From Chrysemys picta bellii (lineage: Eukaryota > Chordata > Testudines > Emydidae): a stretch of DNA of 64,000 nucleotides. Positions 44,345 through 55,267 of the stretch are shown in pieces (position 1 is the first letter of the stretch; each line of letters opens with the position of its first letter). The DNA lies in NCBI RefSeq assembly GCF_011386835.1, contig NC_088800.1, positions 85,810,981-85,874,980 of the forward strand, read 5' to 3'. The translations under genes were made by a program, and so were the position numbers. The notes beneath the pieces were generated by a model, which saw nothing but the letters and a program-made list of their open reading frames with translations, did not search any database and was not told the DNA's origin.

Positions 44345-44583
44345 CAGGGGCGGCTCTGTTTTTTGCCGCCCCAAGCACGGCAGTCAGGCGGCCTTCGGCG
44401 GCATGCCTGCAGGTGGTCCACGGTCACGTGGATTCGGCGGCGTTTCTGCGGGTGGTCTGCTGGTCCCGCGGCTTCGGCGTACCCACCGCCGAATTGCCAC
44501 CGAAGTCGCGGGACCGGCGGACCTCCTGCAGGCATGCCGCCCCAGGCACGCGCTTGCTCCACTGGTGCCTGGAGCCGCCCCTG
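44345..44583. mobile_element. hAT-like MITE, 239 bp
   Basis: Ends caggggcggctctg and gagccgcccctg. The flanks ttcaggag and cccaggag agree at 6 of 8 bases. The interior carries CpG-rich motifs (ttcggcggcatgcctgcagg) that recur in inverted form, shared with the element at 54251. The frames across it (up to 236 codons) are by-products of its GC content. Confidence 0.8.
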
Positions 44584-47500
44584 CCCAGGAGCCTCTGGGG
44601 CCTGGTCCTGAGGAGGGGAGGGGGAGCTGCGGGGCCTGTGTCTCCCCAGTCTGTGTCTTGAGTTGTGGATGTGACACACTACCAGATCTGACTGGGAGTG
44701 ACTTACACCCAGAATCAGGCCCTCAGTACTTCAGCGAGTCACTGAGCCTGTTTCGGTGCACCGGGGTTCACCTGTCTGAGATGCACATAATGGGCCAAAA
44801 ACCCATCCTTGGTGTAACAGCAGTTGACTTCAGAGGACTCCCCCCCAAGGATGACCTGGGCCCAAGTTGTACACAGTTGGGAGGGGAAGGGAAGGAGGGA
44901 GAGAGTAGGAAACGCATGATCCAGAGGGAAAGCAGAGGGTGCATCACCGTGCTTGGTTAAAGCTGGGAGAATTATGCAGGATTTTGCTACTGTCATTACT
45001 CTGGTACCCAAGAATAATAATGAATAATGACCAACGCAGCCTGCTACTGACTAGCATGCACACACCAAACACTAATGTGCAAATCTTCCAGGGCTTTGGT
45101 TCACAACCAAGATTTTAAAGTCACAGGTAACATTCCAAGGCGCAGCGGCCTGCAGCCATAGAGTGGAGGATTATTCCCAACCACACTTCCGGTGCTACCA
45201 AACCGAGCCAGCGCTCGCTAAGCTGGGTAAGAGAGGCCGTAGAGTTCCCTCAAAGCAAAGGAGCAGACAGAGAAATGAAGGGAAGGGTGAATTTTCTGCC
45301 CTTTGCATGTTCCGCCTCTTTTTTCCTCTTTTCACTCTATTGATTTATTTTGTACATATTGGGTCAAAGCCTCAGGTACACTAGAGCGCTGCTTGGGGCA
45401 GCCCAGGAGAGGGAGAAGAGACCTGGGTAAGTTTAAACTCCCTTTGTGCTCCCAGGCCCCCAAGGACTGCTGGGTGCTGATTTGCTCCCCCTGTGTAACT
45501 TAGTGCAGTTTCAGGGCTGCTGTAAACCCTGCCACTTAGTAGCAGCCCCCTAGGGGACGGCTAGAACATAGCATGCTCTGACCATACCCTCTTTGCTGGA
45601 AGAGCCAGGGAAGGGTGAAGTAGTGCTTGCTACACTGGGTCTATGAAAATCAGGGATTTCCCCTTTCTTTCCTTTGTCCCATTGGAACCTGCCACACCCT
45701 TGTAAATCTAGAGTGACTCAGTTGAAACCAGTGGGCTATGACCGAATTCTCCCCTAATCTGAGAAAAGAATTAGTCTCATGTATCTCAAAAACAATACAT
45801 TTCTTCATTTGGTATAATTAAGGTAGAAGGGCTTGGTTTTTCCGGTTTTTTGAATTTGGATAGATCACAGATGTTTATGTCCAGCGATTTTTTCCCCCAG
45901 TTTTTGTCAACTTAAATGTTTGCCTTAGAAGGAAAATAATAAAATCCAAATCCTCAGATACTAATTATTATATATGCAAAATGTAGTGACTATGCAAGAT
46001 TCAGAAATGTAAAGCTCAAGGCTGCAATTAAACTTTGCATGTAATTCTAAAAATATTTTTAAACCAGTGTGCTGCTATTCCCTCTCTGTGGCGTTCATGA
46101 GTGGAAGCCTTTTCCATTGGTTTCTGGGTGGAAGGAGAAATTGACAATTGTTGGCATTTATTCATTATAAGCTAGTCCTTCCAAGGCAAAGTATAATCTA
46201 CGGGATACAGGGGAAATTCTCCTCTCACATCCACATGGTCCCTCTTAAATTCGGCCCCTTAGCACGCACACAAGACAGAACTCCCAGTGAGAGGAGAGCA
46301 GAAAATTTGCTGGGAGTCACCATTAAGACCCGGAACAAAGATTTAGCACCACTATAAAAAAAAAAAAAAAACTAGAAAACAAAGTAAATTAAACCATATT
46401 ACTCTCGGTTACAGTTTTACTGTTGTAACTGTATAGACGTGCCAGGCATCACAGCATTGTTTCTAATCAAGTTACAAGGCAGATTTTAAGATAGTACAAT
46501 GTTCTTCCTGAACCTACACAACTCCGACACAGAAACATGCATGCACAGGGGTGTGTGCACACACACTCTGAGATCAAAGCTATATTAAGTTCCCAGGCCA
46601 TTAATATCCTGAGCATCTAATGGGCAGTTATGAACTTTATCAGTAAGAGCAGAGGTGTGTATACTTATACTCCGGGTTGTAGTCCCAGTTCTACCACTGA
46701 CATGGGCTGTGACTCTGGAGAAAATCACTTAATCGCTCTGTGACTCAGTTTTAATCTCTGTAAAATAGAGATCAAAATATTCTAGGGGTTGTGACACTCT
46801 ATGAATGTTTCATAAAATGCGTTAATTCTGTTTTCTTTTGGCCTCTCCCTGAGCCTTTTCAAAATTAACAAACAATACTGGTTCTTCTAGACCGTTGCAC
46901 TGGATTAGCCTCCACGCCACCTCACCTCAGTCTGCTGGACTCTCCTGGTGTCACCCTGGTACACACCGTGTGCTGCATACAATTATAACAAGGCTGGAGG
47001 AGGCAGCCTGCTGATACTGTCATGGTGATGGATAATCATTATGGGCTATTAGCCTGACTCCACCTTCTTCCAGGAACAGATCTGAGAGCAGGAGAAAACC
47101 ACACCACATGAGGGACAGAATGAAGCTCCTAAATTGATTACTACTCATAGGCCATTTGATCCATCTTCTTCAGGCCACGTTTTTAAATTTAAACACCTGA
47201 CACTGATTTTGGGCCAGAGGGGTGCTACCTCCTGCTGCTGCAGAAGCTGTATGGGCTGGTTCCGCCTTAAAAGGGCGTCTTTCCATAGCTGGCTTTCTCT
47301 CCGATTTTGGAGGATAGCTAATCTCCATTGTTTTTAGCAGTGAGGAATCGATGCAGCGTGACTTATAGACTTGGAGCTGTTCTTTTATTGTACCGTGCTA
47401 GCAGCACGGATGTCAGAATGAGAGCGAGAGAGTGCATGTTTGTAGGAGCCATAAGGATGGGCTGGAGCTAAGGCGGATGATAAAAGAAGAATGCTAATCA

Positions 47501-48075
47501 GGTTCAGTGTTGGCAGAAGCCAACTGCTGCACAATAAATAGCCATTTTAATTACTGCACAATATTTATGAGTTCGCTTCCTCATTTGGAAAATTAAAACA
47601 AATGCTCCATCCAAATGATCAACATTGTACAGAGAAGTGCAGGGCTGAGAAGGAAGCATATTTGCTCCTAATGACTGAATAATTGGCACCTGATCACTGA
47701 CAGAGCTTTATGTTGTCTGTTGCTATTCTTTGTGTCTTGATCGCAAACAGCACCTTTAATCTCCATGGGTCTAATTGTTCCAGGCTCTGTTCTGGGCGCC
47801 GCCCTTGTCTTCCATGGGCACAGATGTCCATAAACACAGAAGACAAGGCGTGCTTCTAGTGCACAGGGGGAGCAGGAATTGGGAGACCTCATAGGACTCT
47901 GCTCTTTGAAGTACAGCGCTGTACAAAAGGATGTTTGGGAACTGAGGTGGAGCACAGGCTGTGCTGGGGCATCAAAAACTACATTAATCTATATGAACAG
48001 CCATTCCTCTCTCTGTCTTGCTGTATTATCTATGTGTAAACCTATACGGCACCCAGTCACCATGGTAATGGAATT
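44584..48075. other. Intergenic sequence, no gene recognised
   Basis: Holds a MIR-like SINE at about 46665-46830. The stretch 45750-46120 is AT-rich. The stretch 47490-47640 is repeat-poor, AT-rich and could be conserved noncoding DNA. An A-run lies near 46355. Confidence 0.6.
46665..46830 (+). repeat. MIR-like SINE
   Basis: ctaccactgacatgggctgt, tcacttaatcgctctgtgac and ctctgtaaaatagagatca: the full order of the plus-strand SINE, moderately worn. Confidence 0.75.
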
Positions 48076-48376
48076 TAGTGTTGCCAACTCTTGCCATTTT
48101 TATCACGAATCTTGTGATATTTGGTGTTTTTCTTAAAGCTCCAGGTCCTGGAGTCAGGGGATTACATGGAAATCATAGCTTTTTAAAAAGGAAAGTGTCT
48201 AGCCCTCGTGGATGCAGACAAAAGATTGAAAATGTGACCACTTAAGGCTCCAAACCAGACAGCAAATAAAAAGAACTCCTTCATTTTTAAAATCTCATGA
48301 GTTTCAAGCCAATCTCATGATTTTTTGGGGGGGCCTGGTTTATGATTTTTGAATATGTGGAGTTGGTAATAGTGTA
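48076..48376. mobile_element. DNA transposon remnant with short inverted ends, about 300 bp
   Basis: Left end tagtgttgccaactc and right end gagttggtaatagtg are near reverse complements. The interior (tctcatgagtttcaagccaa, tctcatgatttttt) matches a repeat I recognise from turtles with ttggcaacact ends. No clear target duplication. Confidence 0.6.
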
Positions 48377-50116
48377 TTTGCATAAAAGGGAGTTATAGCA
48401 ACCACTAGGGATGAAAAGTGAAAAAAAAAATGGACATGAAGCAGCTACTGGGGAAGTTTCTCACGATATTCTGAAGAACTCCTCCTCCATGCACAGCCTA
48501 TGGGCTGCAATGAGGATCCGGCCCAGTGACAGTAACCAACATTTAAACGCATGGATGGAAAATCAAAACCCCTCAGCTCCACTGATTTCTTCCCTGAAAT
48601 CATCATGCTATCTGGGCAAAAGGAATGGTGATGCCAAATCTTGTTGGTGCTAAATATTACAGCTGAGACAGAATGCACAGTACGTAGCTCATATGATGGA
48701 CCTTTCTGCTGGTCTTCAACACCCGATATTCTGGCTGCCTGAAACCCATCCCCATGGAGAGAAGGCTTAAGTGGAATTTAAGGGGTGTGTAGGCCACCCG
48801 TCTCCACAGCGGGTGAATTTCACCCTATTTGAGCTGTGTTGGTGTCAGGGGCTGCAATGGTGGTCTGGCTAGTGCTCAGAGCCAGGGGCCGAGTCAGGGT
48901 CATGGTCGGAAGTCACGCCAAGGGTCAAAGCCTGAGTAAGGAGGATGCCAAGCCACGCCCAGGCGTAAGCTGGAGTCGGAAGTCAAACCAAGGCCAAAGG
49001 TGGGGTCAGCAGGCGGGTCAGGGCGAGGAAGCAGCCGGCAGGAATAGGGTGTGGGAACAGGAGCAACAGGCAGTCACTTGGTCTCAGGGAGTCTGGGCAT
49101 CAACAGGCCTAGTAATTAGTTGCTCGGAGAAGAGGCGGGACAGGAACAGGAAGCGTTATGCCCAGTGGTGTCCAACCAGCAAGTTTGCTGCTAGTCATCT
49201 GACCCTGCTGAGGCCGTGGGTGGCGTCTCCAGCACCTGGGCATTAGCTGGAGTTCCCTCAGCTGACCTTGTACTGCAGTGATGCCCAGGGTCAGGTTCTC
49301 ACACAGGATGATTTTTTTTTGGTCCTCTGGTTGGGTGAGTGTACGAGCACTTGCAGGGCGAGGACTCCCAAGGGCAAACTGCAAGTTTGGGTTCTGCTAC
49401 TGTCTCATGCACGTGACTGTGACGTGCTTCACCTAGGGCTGTTTGTGGCAGCAAAGCTCGGTGGTGTGAGTGTTCCTGGAAGGGGAGCCCAAAAGGGGCA
49501 CAAGTGCCGCCAAAGTGGAATTGCCCACTGCTCTTACCCACATGGAGTATGACCTGACTCCCCGAGTAGCACAGCTGGGCACTCAGCAAGCTCACGGGTG
49601 AGGAATTTTGCTTTTGCTGTGTTTGCCCAGTGCTATGAAAGATCCAGTCTTCATTTCTAACCCAGGGCTGTGCCTCGCTTGCTTATGGGTTTCATTGCAA
49701 ACATTTTATACAGCCTGACATTGCAACAGCAGAGCCACGCATAAATTATGCTGGTTTCCCCCCAAGATTAGCAATGTAAATTTTAACTACACCCCAAGCC
49801 CTGCTACATCTTGTTTATGCAGTCCAGTTAGGGGTGGGTTTTTTTGCCCTTTTCTTAGCCTTCCCTCTCTGTTCCTCATTTGAAGTACTTCTGTTGCTAT
49901 GGCAATGGTGATGTCATTAGTATGGGTGGAGCTTAATGATATTGGTGAGTGCAGTATAAAGTCAGTTTATGTAATGGACTGAAATGGGGAATATTAGCAA
50001 TCACGATAAACCCAGCTGGGATCTAAAAAGGGCCAAATCCCAACTTCAGTAGGGCTACATATTGAGTAAGGTGCTACTCAGTGCAAAGGTATCAGAATCA
50101 GGTCCTTAGAGAATTT
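48377..50116. other. Intergenic sequence; G-rich repeat-like section
   Basis: From about 48836 to 49260 there are many spaced copies of a ggtca/aagcc motif (for example gagtcagggtcatggtcgg, ggaagtcaaaccaaggcc), suggestive of an imperfect repeat or LTR-type element of unknown family. No gene is supported. Confidence 0.4.
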
Positions 50117-50382
50117 AGGATAGGTCTACACTACAATCAGAAGTGTGATTGCAGCTCGCCTGGACATACCCACACCAGATTAAAGCGAGTGTGGACGTGG
50201 ATAAAAATAGCTGTGAAGATAAGATGGCTCGGACCCCAGCATGGGCTAAGAATGCGAGTATGTAACCAGAGTTCTGGGTGCGCTTCACAGCCCATGCTGA
50301 AGACCAGACAGCCGCATCTTCAGTGCTGTTGTTTCCACGCTAACTAGATTAGCACTAGCACAGGTATGCCTACGTGAACCAC
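50117..50382. mobile_element. Possible worn DNA transposon (gtctacact type)
   Basis: gataggtctacactacaatc at the left and caggtatgcctacgtgaacc at the right are like ends of turtle TIR elements. Diverged; target duplication not seen. Confidence 0.35.
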
Positions 50383-50428
50383 AGTCACATCTCTGAGTAC
50401 AGAGTAGAAATACCCTGAGTGTGCATAC

Positions 50429-50432
<4 letters not shown>

Positions 50433-50488
<56 letters not shown>
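50433..50488. repeat. (TA)28 microsatellite
   Basis: 56 bp of TA dinucleotides followed by cacacaca. Confidence 0.97.
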
Positions 50489-50496
<8 letters not shown>

Positions 50497-50681
50497 TTCA
50501 CATGTGTCTTTCTTTGATCTGGCAAAATTGCATTTCTGTTTTGCACACAAAATCACCAGTTGCATGTGCAAATCAGATATTTCATAAGCAAATGACTATT
50601 TTGACTCATAACTGCCAATTTGCATATGTAAAGTCCCAGTTTTCGGTATGTACACACAGTAATTGTGCCTGCAAATTAATA

Positions 50682-50879
50682 CACCTCTACCCCGATATAA
50701 TGCTGTCCTCGGGAGCCAAAAAATCTTACTGCGTTATAGGTGAAACCGCATTATATCGAACTTGCTTTGATTCACCGGAGTGCGCAGCCCCTTCCCCTCC
50801 CTCCTCCCCAGAGCGCTGCTTTACCACGTTATATCCGAATTCGTGTTATATCGGATCGCGTTATATCGGGGTAGAGGTG
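50682..50879. mobile_element. Mariner/Tigger-like MITE, 198 bp
   Basis: Inverted ends cacctctaccccgatataa and ttatatcggggtagaggtg, with TA on each side (50680-50681 and 50880-50881), the target duplication of Tc1/mariner-type elements. The subterminal parts pair as well (gttatagg, gcattatatcgaa against gttatatcggatcgc). No transposase. Confidence 0.82.
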
Positions 50880-50881
50880 TA

Positions 50882-52576
50882 CATGGTTGCATTTTTGACA
50901 GGCAGGCCCTCTGAGTCAACATGCTTTCATGGTAGACTTTAATACTGTTTTTTTACATTTCCCAGAAGTGATATTAATTACAGTCTGTGTCAATAACCTT
51001 TATTATTTGATCACTGACCCAGAGTACTGGAAAATAAAATATGTTGATTTGCTAGTTTACATGCTAGATTATTTTAATGATTAGTGCATAAATAATACAG
51101 ATTATTTGCACTGTATTAGCCGATGTGCCTCAGAAATGGGTCATGCTGAAGATTTCCAACAGCATTTGATAAAGCATCCAGATTTAGTCATGTATAGATA
51201 TCTGCAGACCAGCTAGCAGGTCTTTCCAGGTTAGAAGATTCCACTTTGCCTTGAAAGAATTAGAAAAAATGCATTGGTGGCATTTAAGACTGTAAACATT
51301 GGTTTTAAATGAGCCAGTGGGCACGCTGCTTGGCACTTGCATTATTTGAGCTGGAAGCACCAAGACATCTATTTCTCACTAATCAAAGCTATGTTAATTT
51401 TCAGGGCTGGCTCCATCAAATGGAAGGTCCTTTGGCGAAGGACAGTTGCTGTTAGGTCAGGTCATCTAGAGGAGCATAACGCTGCCACATTGGTTTGGCC
51501 ACGTGGGTTTGGGTTTGACGTGAGAGTGGAAGGCCACGGAAGGGTCGGACAGATGAACGGTTTGGGGAAACCACGGGGGGAGAGGATGGCTCAGGGAATT
51601 GGTAATGGACTATGGACCCTTTTCTGTCTAGGCAACTGGTGTGACTATGGAAAGTTATTGAGACCTGAGGCTTATTCCACAGCCTCTAAGCCGACGTGAA
51701 ATGAGTTAGTCATAGCCCAGTTCCCAGAGGATGGGTGTCCACAAAGCTAAAACATCCCCTGTCACAGTCAGGCACTGGAACAATGTGTAACGGGGGAGGG
51801 GGAGGGCCTGAGAGCCACTGAACCGAACTGCAAACCCTGGATGTGATGGAAACCACTTCAGGCCAGGGGGTGCGGCAGCCCCCACACACACACCCCTAGT
51901 TCCAGCACCTAGGGTTGCAGTTGGGAGTGAGCAACAGCCTCGCTGCCAGTCTCACCTGAGGCAGGCTAATCTATGATGCTTCACCTCCTGCTGGCCCTGT
52001 CCTTCTTTGGTCTTCCTGGTTGCCTTTCAGCTGTTGTGGGCAGCAGGTTGGTGCGTGCATGGACCAGCCCAGCACTGCAGGGCAGGAAGTCTGGTCTACG
52101 CTCTGGCGGCACTCAGACTGGCAAATCCAAGAAACAATGTACTGTCACCTCCAGATGGCAGCTGGTAGAATCTGACTGACAATTATAGCAACTGGCTTCC
52201 GGGTTCAAAGAGTGACTCCGGATAACAGACAGAGAGGCGAGCAATGTGATTCTCATGCAGAAATCATGCCCATCACATGTCTCTCTTCATACAGCCAATG
52301 TTTGCACATTTTACTGACTGGAGAGGATTCCATGTAACTACAGTTTTGACAGACAGGCCTGACCAGGTTGCCAGCCCATTTGACTGATGTGCTGATGGCT
52401 GTCTGTGGGCAGAGGCCGCAGACACTCAGGTTAGCTCAGCTATTTAGATGATTAAATAGCCTAGTTCATTATGCATTAAAGAGAAAGTGCTCTGTATCTC
52501 TGCAAATCAGGCCCTCAGTGGGAGCTGCAGAGGCTCTGCTCCTCTAATTATTTTCGCCCCTCTCTCCACAAACCTA
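50882..52576. other. Intergenic sequence, no gene recognised
   Basis: AT-rich near 50990-51130, then mixed. A lone cagggctggctcc at 51404 looks like a hAT-type left end without partner. No gene is supported. Confidence 0.6.
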
Positions 52577-52584
52577 GCTGCAGC

Positions 52585-52827
52585 CAGGGCCGGCTCCAGG
52601 GTTTTGGCCGCCCCAAGCAGCCAAACAAAACAAAAAACAAAAACAAACAAACAAACAAAAAGCTGCGATCGCGATCTGCAGCGGCAATTCGGCGGGAGGT
52701 CCTTCGCTCCGAGCAGGAGTGAGGGACCGTCCGCCGAATTGCCGCCGAACAGCTGGACGTGCCGCCCCTCTCCGAAGTGGCCGCCCCAAGCACCTGCTTG
52801 GTAAGCTGGTGCCTGGAGCCGGCCCTG
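52585..52827. mobile_element. hAT-like MITE, 243 bp, perfect target duplication
   Basis: Ends cagggccggctccagg and cctggagccggccctg are exact inverted repeats. The perfect 8-bp duplication gctgcagc lies at 52577-52584 and 52828-52835. It contains an A/C-rich run (caaacaaacaaacaaaaag) and inner pairs attcggcggga/gccgaatt. The perfect flanks suggest a fairly young insertion. Confidence 0.92.
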
Positions 52828-52835
52828 GCTGCAGC

Positions 52836-53919
52836 CTATCCAAGAAGTAGGCTGCCCTCGGAGGTTGATTTGATTGGATTTTACCTGTTTTCCAGGGAGA
52901 GTCAATTTCTTTAACTGTTACTCTTGCAAATATGATTTGTAGCTGGTAAGGGCAGCCCTTCGGTGCAGGCAGGAGGACCTGTGCATCTTGTGCTCTCACT
53001 GACACCTGCACCGAGGGGGGGTAAGATGCTGCCAGATCAGAATTGTATGCAACCTTCCCTTGCCCCAGTGGCACCATGTTCCTCCTTCCACTCCCTGTGC
53101 CCAGGGGCCAAAGCCTGAACACGGCCCCAGGCAGTGGAGAATCAGGCCAGCTTTTCTGCTGACCCGCTGACTGATCCAGGCTGCTATTGGTTCCTGATTT
53201 CCAGCACCGATGCTAATTGATCTCACTTGCCAGGAGACTGTTTCGCTGGGCCACCCTTGGGATTAAAGGGAGCAAGCTGCAAAGTCACTCTGCAATGATA
53301 TCACGTTGTCGCTGTGTCACAGCTCTTAGCTTAGGGTCTCAAAGCCCGTTCCAGATACGAATTATCTCAATTTCACAACAGCCCTCTTGGACAACTACGT
53401 TTTATTAGACCCATCTGTGATGGGGTCTATCAGGCCTGCTCTGTCCCCTGCTGGAGGTATCAGCCCCCTGACACCCACCCTAATCAGGAAGGGGTACCAA
53501 CAAGACTTAGTCCTCCAAAGGCCTAGACGGGCTAGAAGGAGGCACTGACTAATTAGGAGCCACCAGGCTTGCCTGATTGCTTCTTCTCAGGGATGTGCTG
53601 GGTGAGAAGACGTGCTAGCCCAGAACCCCGGGGCCAGGTCAGCGCCATGCCCTCAAGCATTGTAACTAAGCGCTTGCCTTTGAGGTTTTGTTTGCTTATT
53701 TAAAGGCCCAGACAGCCAAATTCTGAGTTTATTTTTTTTAGCTGTGTAGAGACTGTAACCGAGTGCACCGGACGGGCTGCCCAGCTGCAAGCAGGAGGCC
53801 AAAACTTGTGGAGTAAGACAGGGAGCACCTGCAGTGCCCGGTTTGGCCCTGCAGGGGCTACTACGAAGCAGCCCACCTGTGACACCTTGCTACAGGTGAG
53901 GTGCTTCTGGTTACAAACA
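52836..53919. other. Intergenic sequence; possible LTR-like part
   Basis: From about 53416 (tgtgatggggtc) to about 53883 the composition and a TATTTAAAG near 53697 recall turtle LTR-type repeats, but no matching ends or target duplication were found. No gene is supported. Confidence 0.35.
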
Positions 53920-55000
53920 GCTGTCACAGAAAGCTCACATTGATGAGGAAATTCAACGCCATCTTCAATGTGCCAGCGCAGCTTCCAGACGCCTGAGAAA
54001 ACGTGTCTCCGAAGAGCGTGACACCAAGAATCAAACCGAGCTTCTCGTGTTATTTCTGCTCTTTTGTACAGCATTGAAACTTGAGTCATGTACAGTCGAC
54101 TCCTCAACCGTCAATGATTCTCCACAAGATCCTCTGAATCAAGTGGGACGACCGATGCACCGACATCCGTGTCCTGTCCCAAGCCAACATCTCCAGCGTT
54201 GAAGCTATGATCATCTGTCACCAACTCCGTTGGGCTGGTCATGTTCTTCGCAGTGGCGGCTCCAGGCACCAGCACACCAAGCACGTGCCTGGGGCGGCAA
54301 GCCGTGGGGGGCGCCCTGCTGGTCCCTCTGAGGGCGGCAGTCAGGCAGCCTTCGGCGGTATGCCTGTGGGAGGTCCGCCGGTCCCGCGGATTTGGCAGCA
54401 ATTCGGCGGTGGGTACGCCGAAGCCGTGGGACCGGCGGACCTCCCACAGGCATGCCGCCGAATCCGCAGGACCAGGGACCTCCCGCAGGCATGTCACCGA
54501 AGGCAGCCTGCCTGCCGTGCTTGGGGTGGCAAAAAAGCTAGAGCCGCCCCTGGTTCTTCAAATGCCAGAAAATCAACTCCCGAAGCAGATCATGTTCTCA
54601 CAACTGAGCCATGGCCAACAGACAAAGGATGGGCAAAAAGAGTGCTTCACAGACACCCTCAAAGCCCACGTGAAGAAATGCAAGATTGACATAAGCTCAT
54701 GTGAAACCCAAGCCCTCGATCGACCAAAATGGAAAAGGACGTTGTAGCAAGGAAGCCAATATTTCAAGATCCAACAGAGACAACAGGAAACAGAGAAACG
54801 GGAAAGGAGGAAAGAACACGCCGCAGCCCAACTCAACAATCCAGATCTGCCCATTCCATTGGGAAAAGTCTGCCCCAATTGTGACAAGATCCGTGGACCC
54901 ACATCAGTCTCACTACCCACCTGCGGATCCACCAGTGATAACTGGCTATCATTTTATGGATGACAATCGTCCTCCAATTCCGAGGGATCGCCACCCACAG
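53920..55000 (+). mobile_element. Non-LTR retrotransposon (LINE) remnant, C-terminal part
   Basis: Worn plus-strand coding for the end of a LINE reverse transcriptase protein: about 53940-54110 recalls the segment with an altered ...LLYGSE.. type motif, then HQLRWAGHVL at 54217-54247, PENQLPKQIMFSQLSHG from about 54562, and a stop after KWKRTL near 54747. Further on is a worn cysteine-histidine type tail (about 54840-54930). The hAT-like element at 54251-54552 splits it. Stops and frame changes show that it is dead. The RWAGH pattern is known from several LINE clades; the clade is not assigned. Confidence 0.75.
54251..54552. mobile_element. hAT-like MITE, 302 bp, nested in the LINE remnant
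   Basis: Ends cagtggcggctccagg and agagccgcccctg. The 8-bp flanks gttcttcg (54243-54250) and gttcttca (54553-54560) agree at 7 bases. With the element and one flank left out, the LINE frame runs straight from RWAGHVL into MPENQLPK, so the insertion came after the LINE copy. Confidence 0.9.
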
Positions 55001-55101
55001 GTGAGGAAACTGAACCACGGAGAAGTGAAGTGACAAGCCTAAGATCGCACAGCAAGTCAGTGGCCGAGCTGGAAATAGACCCTGGGATCGTGGCTCCCAG
55101 A
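55001..55101 (-). repeat. MIR-like SINE fragment
   Basis: gtgaggaaactgaaccacgg, agtgacaagcctaagatcgc, acagcaagtcagtggccgag: reverse-complement core. Its far end (ctcccaga) is the target of the hAT-like element at 55102. Confidence 0.75.
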
Positions 55102-55259
55102 CAGGGCCGGCTCTAGGCACCAGCGTTCCAAGCATGTGCTTGGGGCGGCACTTTTCAAGGGGTGGCATTTTTGGCCCTTTGGGGGTGGCACTTTTCAAGG
55201 GGCACCCCGGCTTTTTTTTTTTTTTGCTTGGGGCGGCAAAAACCCTGGAGCCGGCCCTG
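55102..55259. mobile_element. hAT-like MITE, 158 bp, perfect target duplication
   Basis: Ends cagggccggctctagg and ctggagccggccctg. The perfect duplication ctcccaga lies at 55094-55101 and 55260-55267. The interior includes gcttggggcggcacttttc twice and a T-run. The shortest clear member of the family in this window. Confidence 0.92.
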
Positions 55260-55267
55260 CTCCCAGA

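Noticed and set aside
44250..44960. 236-codon plus-strand frame and overlapping frames
   Set aside because: Mostly the GC-rich interior of a hAT-like MITE and a MIR-like SINE.
51404..51440. Lone cagggctggctcc, hAT-type left end
   Set aside because: No partner end or 8-bp duplication within a plausible distance.
53416..53890. Possible LTR from tgtgatgggg to cctgtgaca
   Set aside because: Composition is suggestive, but the flanks do not form a target duplication; left as an unassigned stretch.
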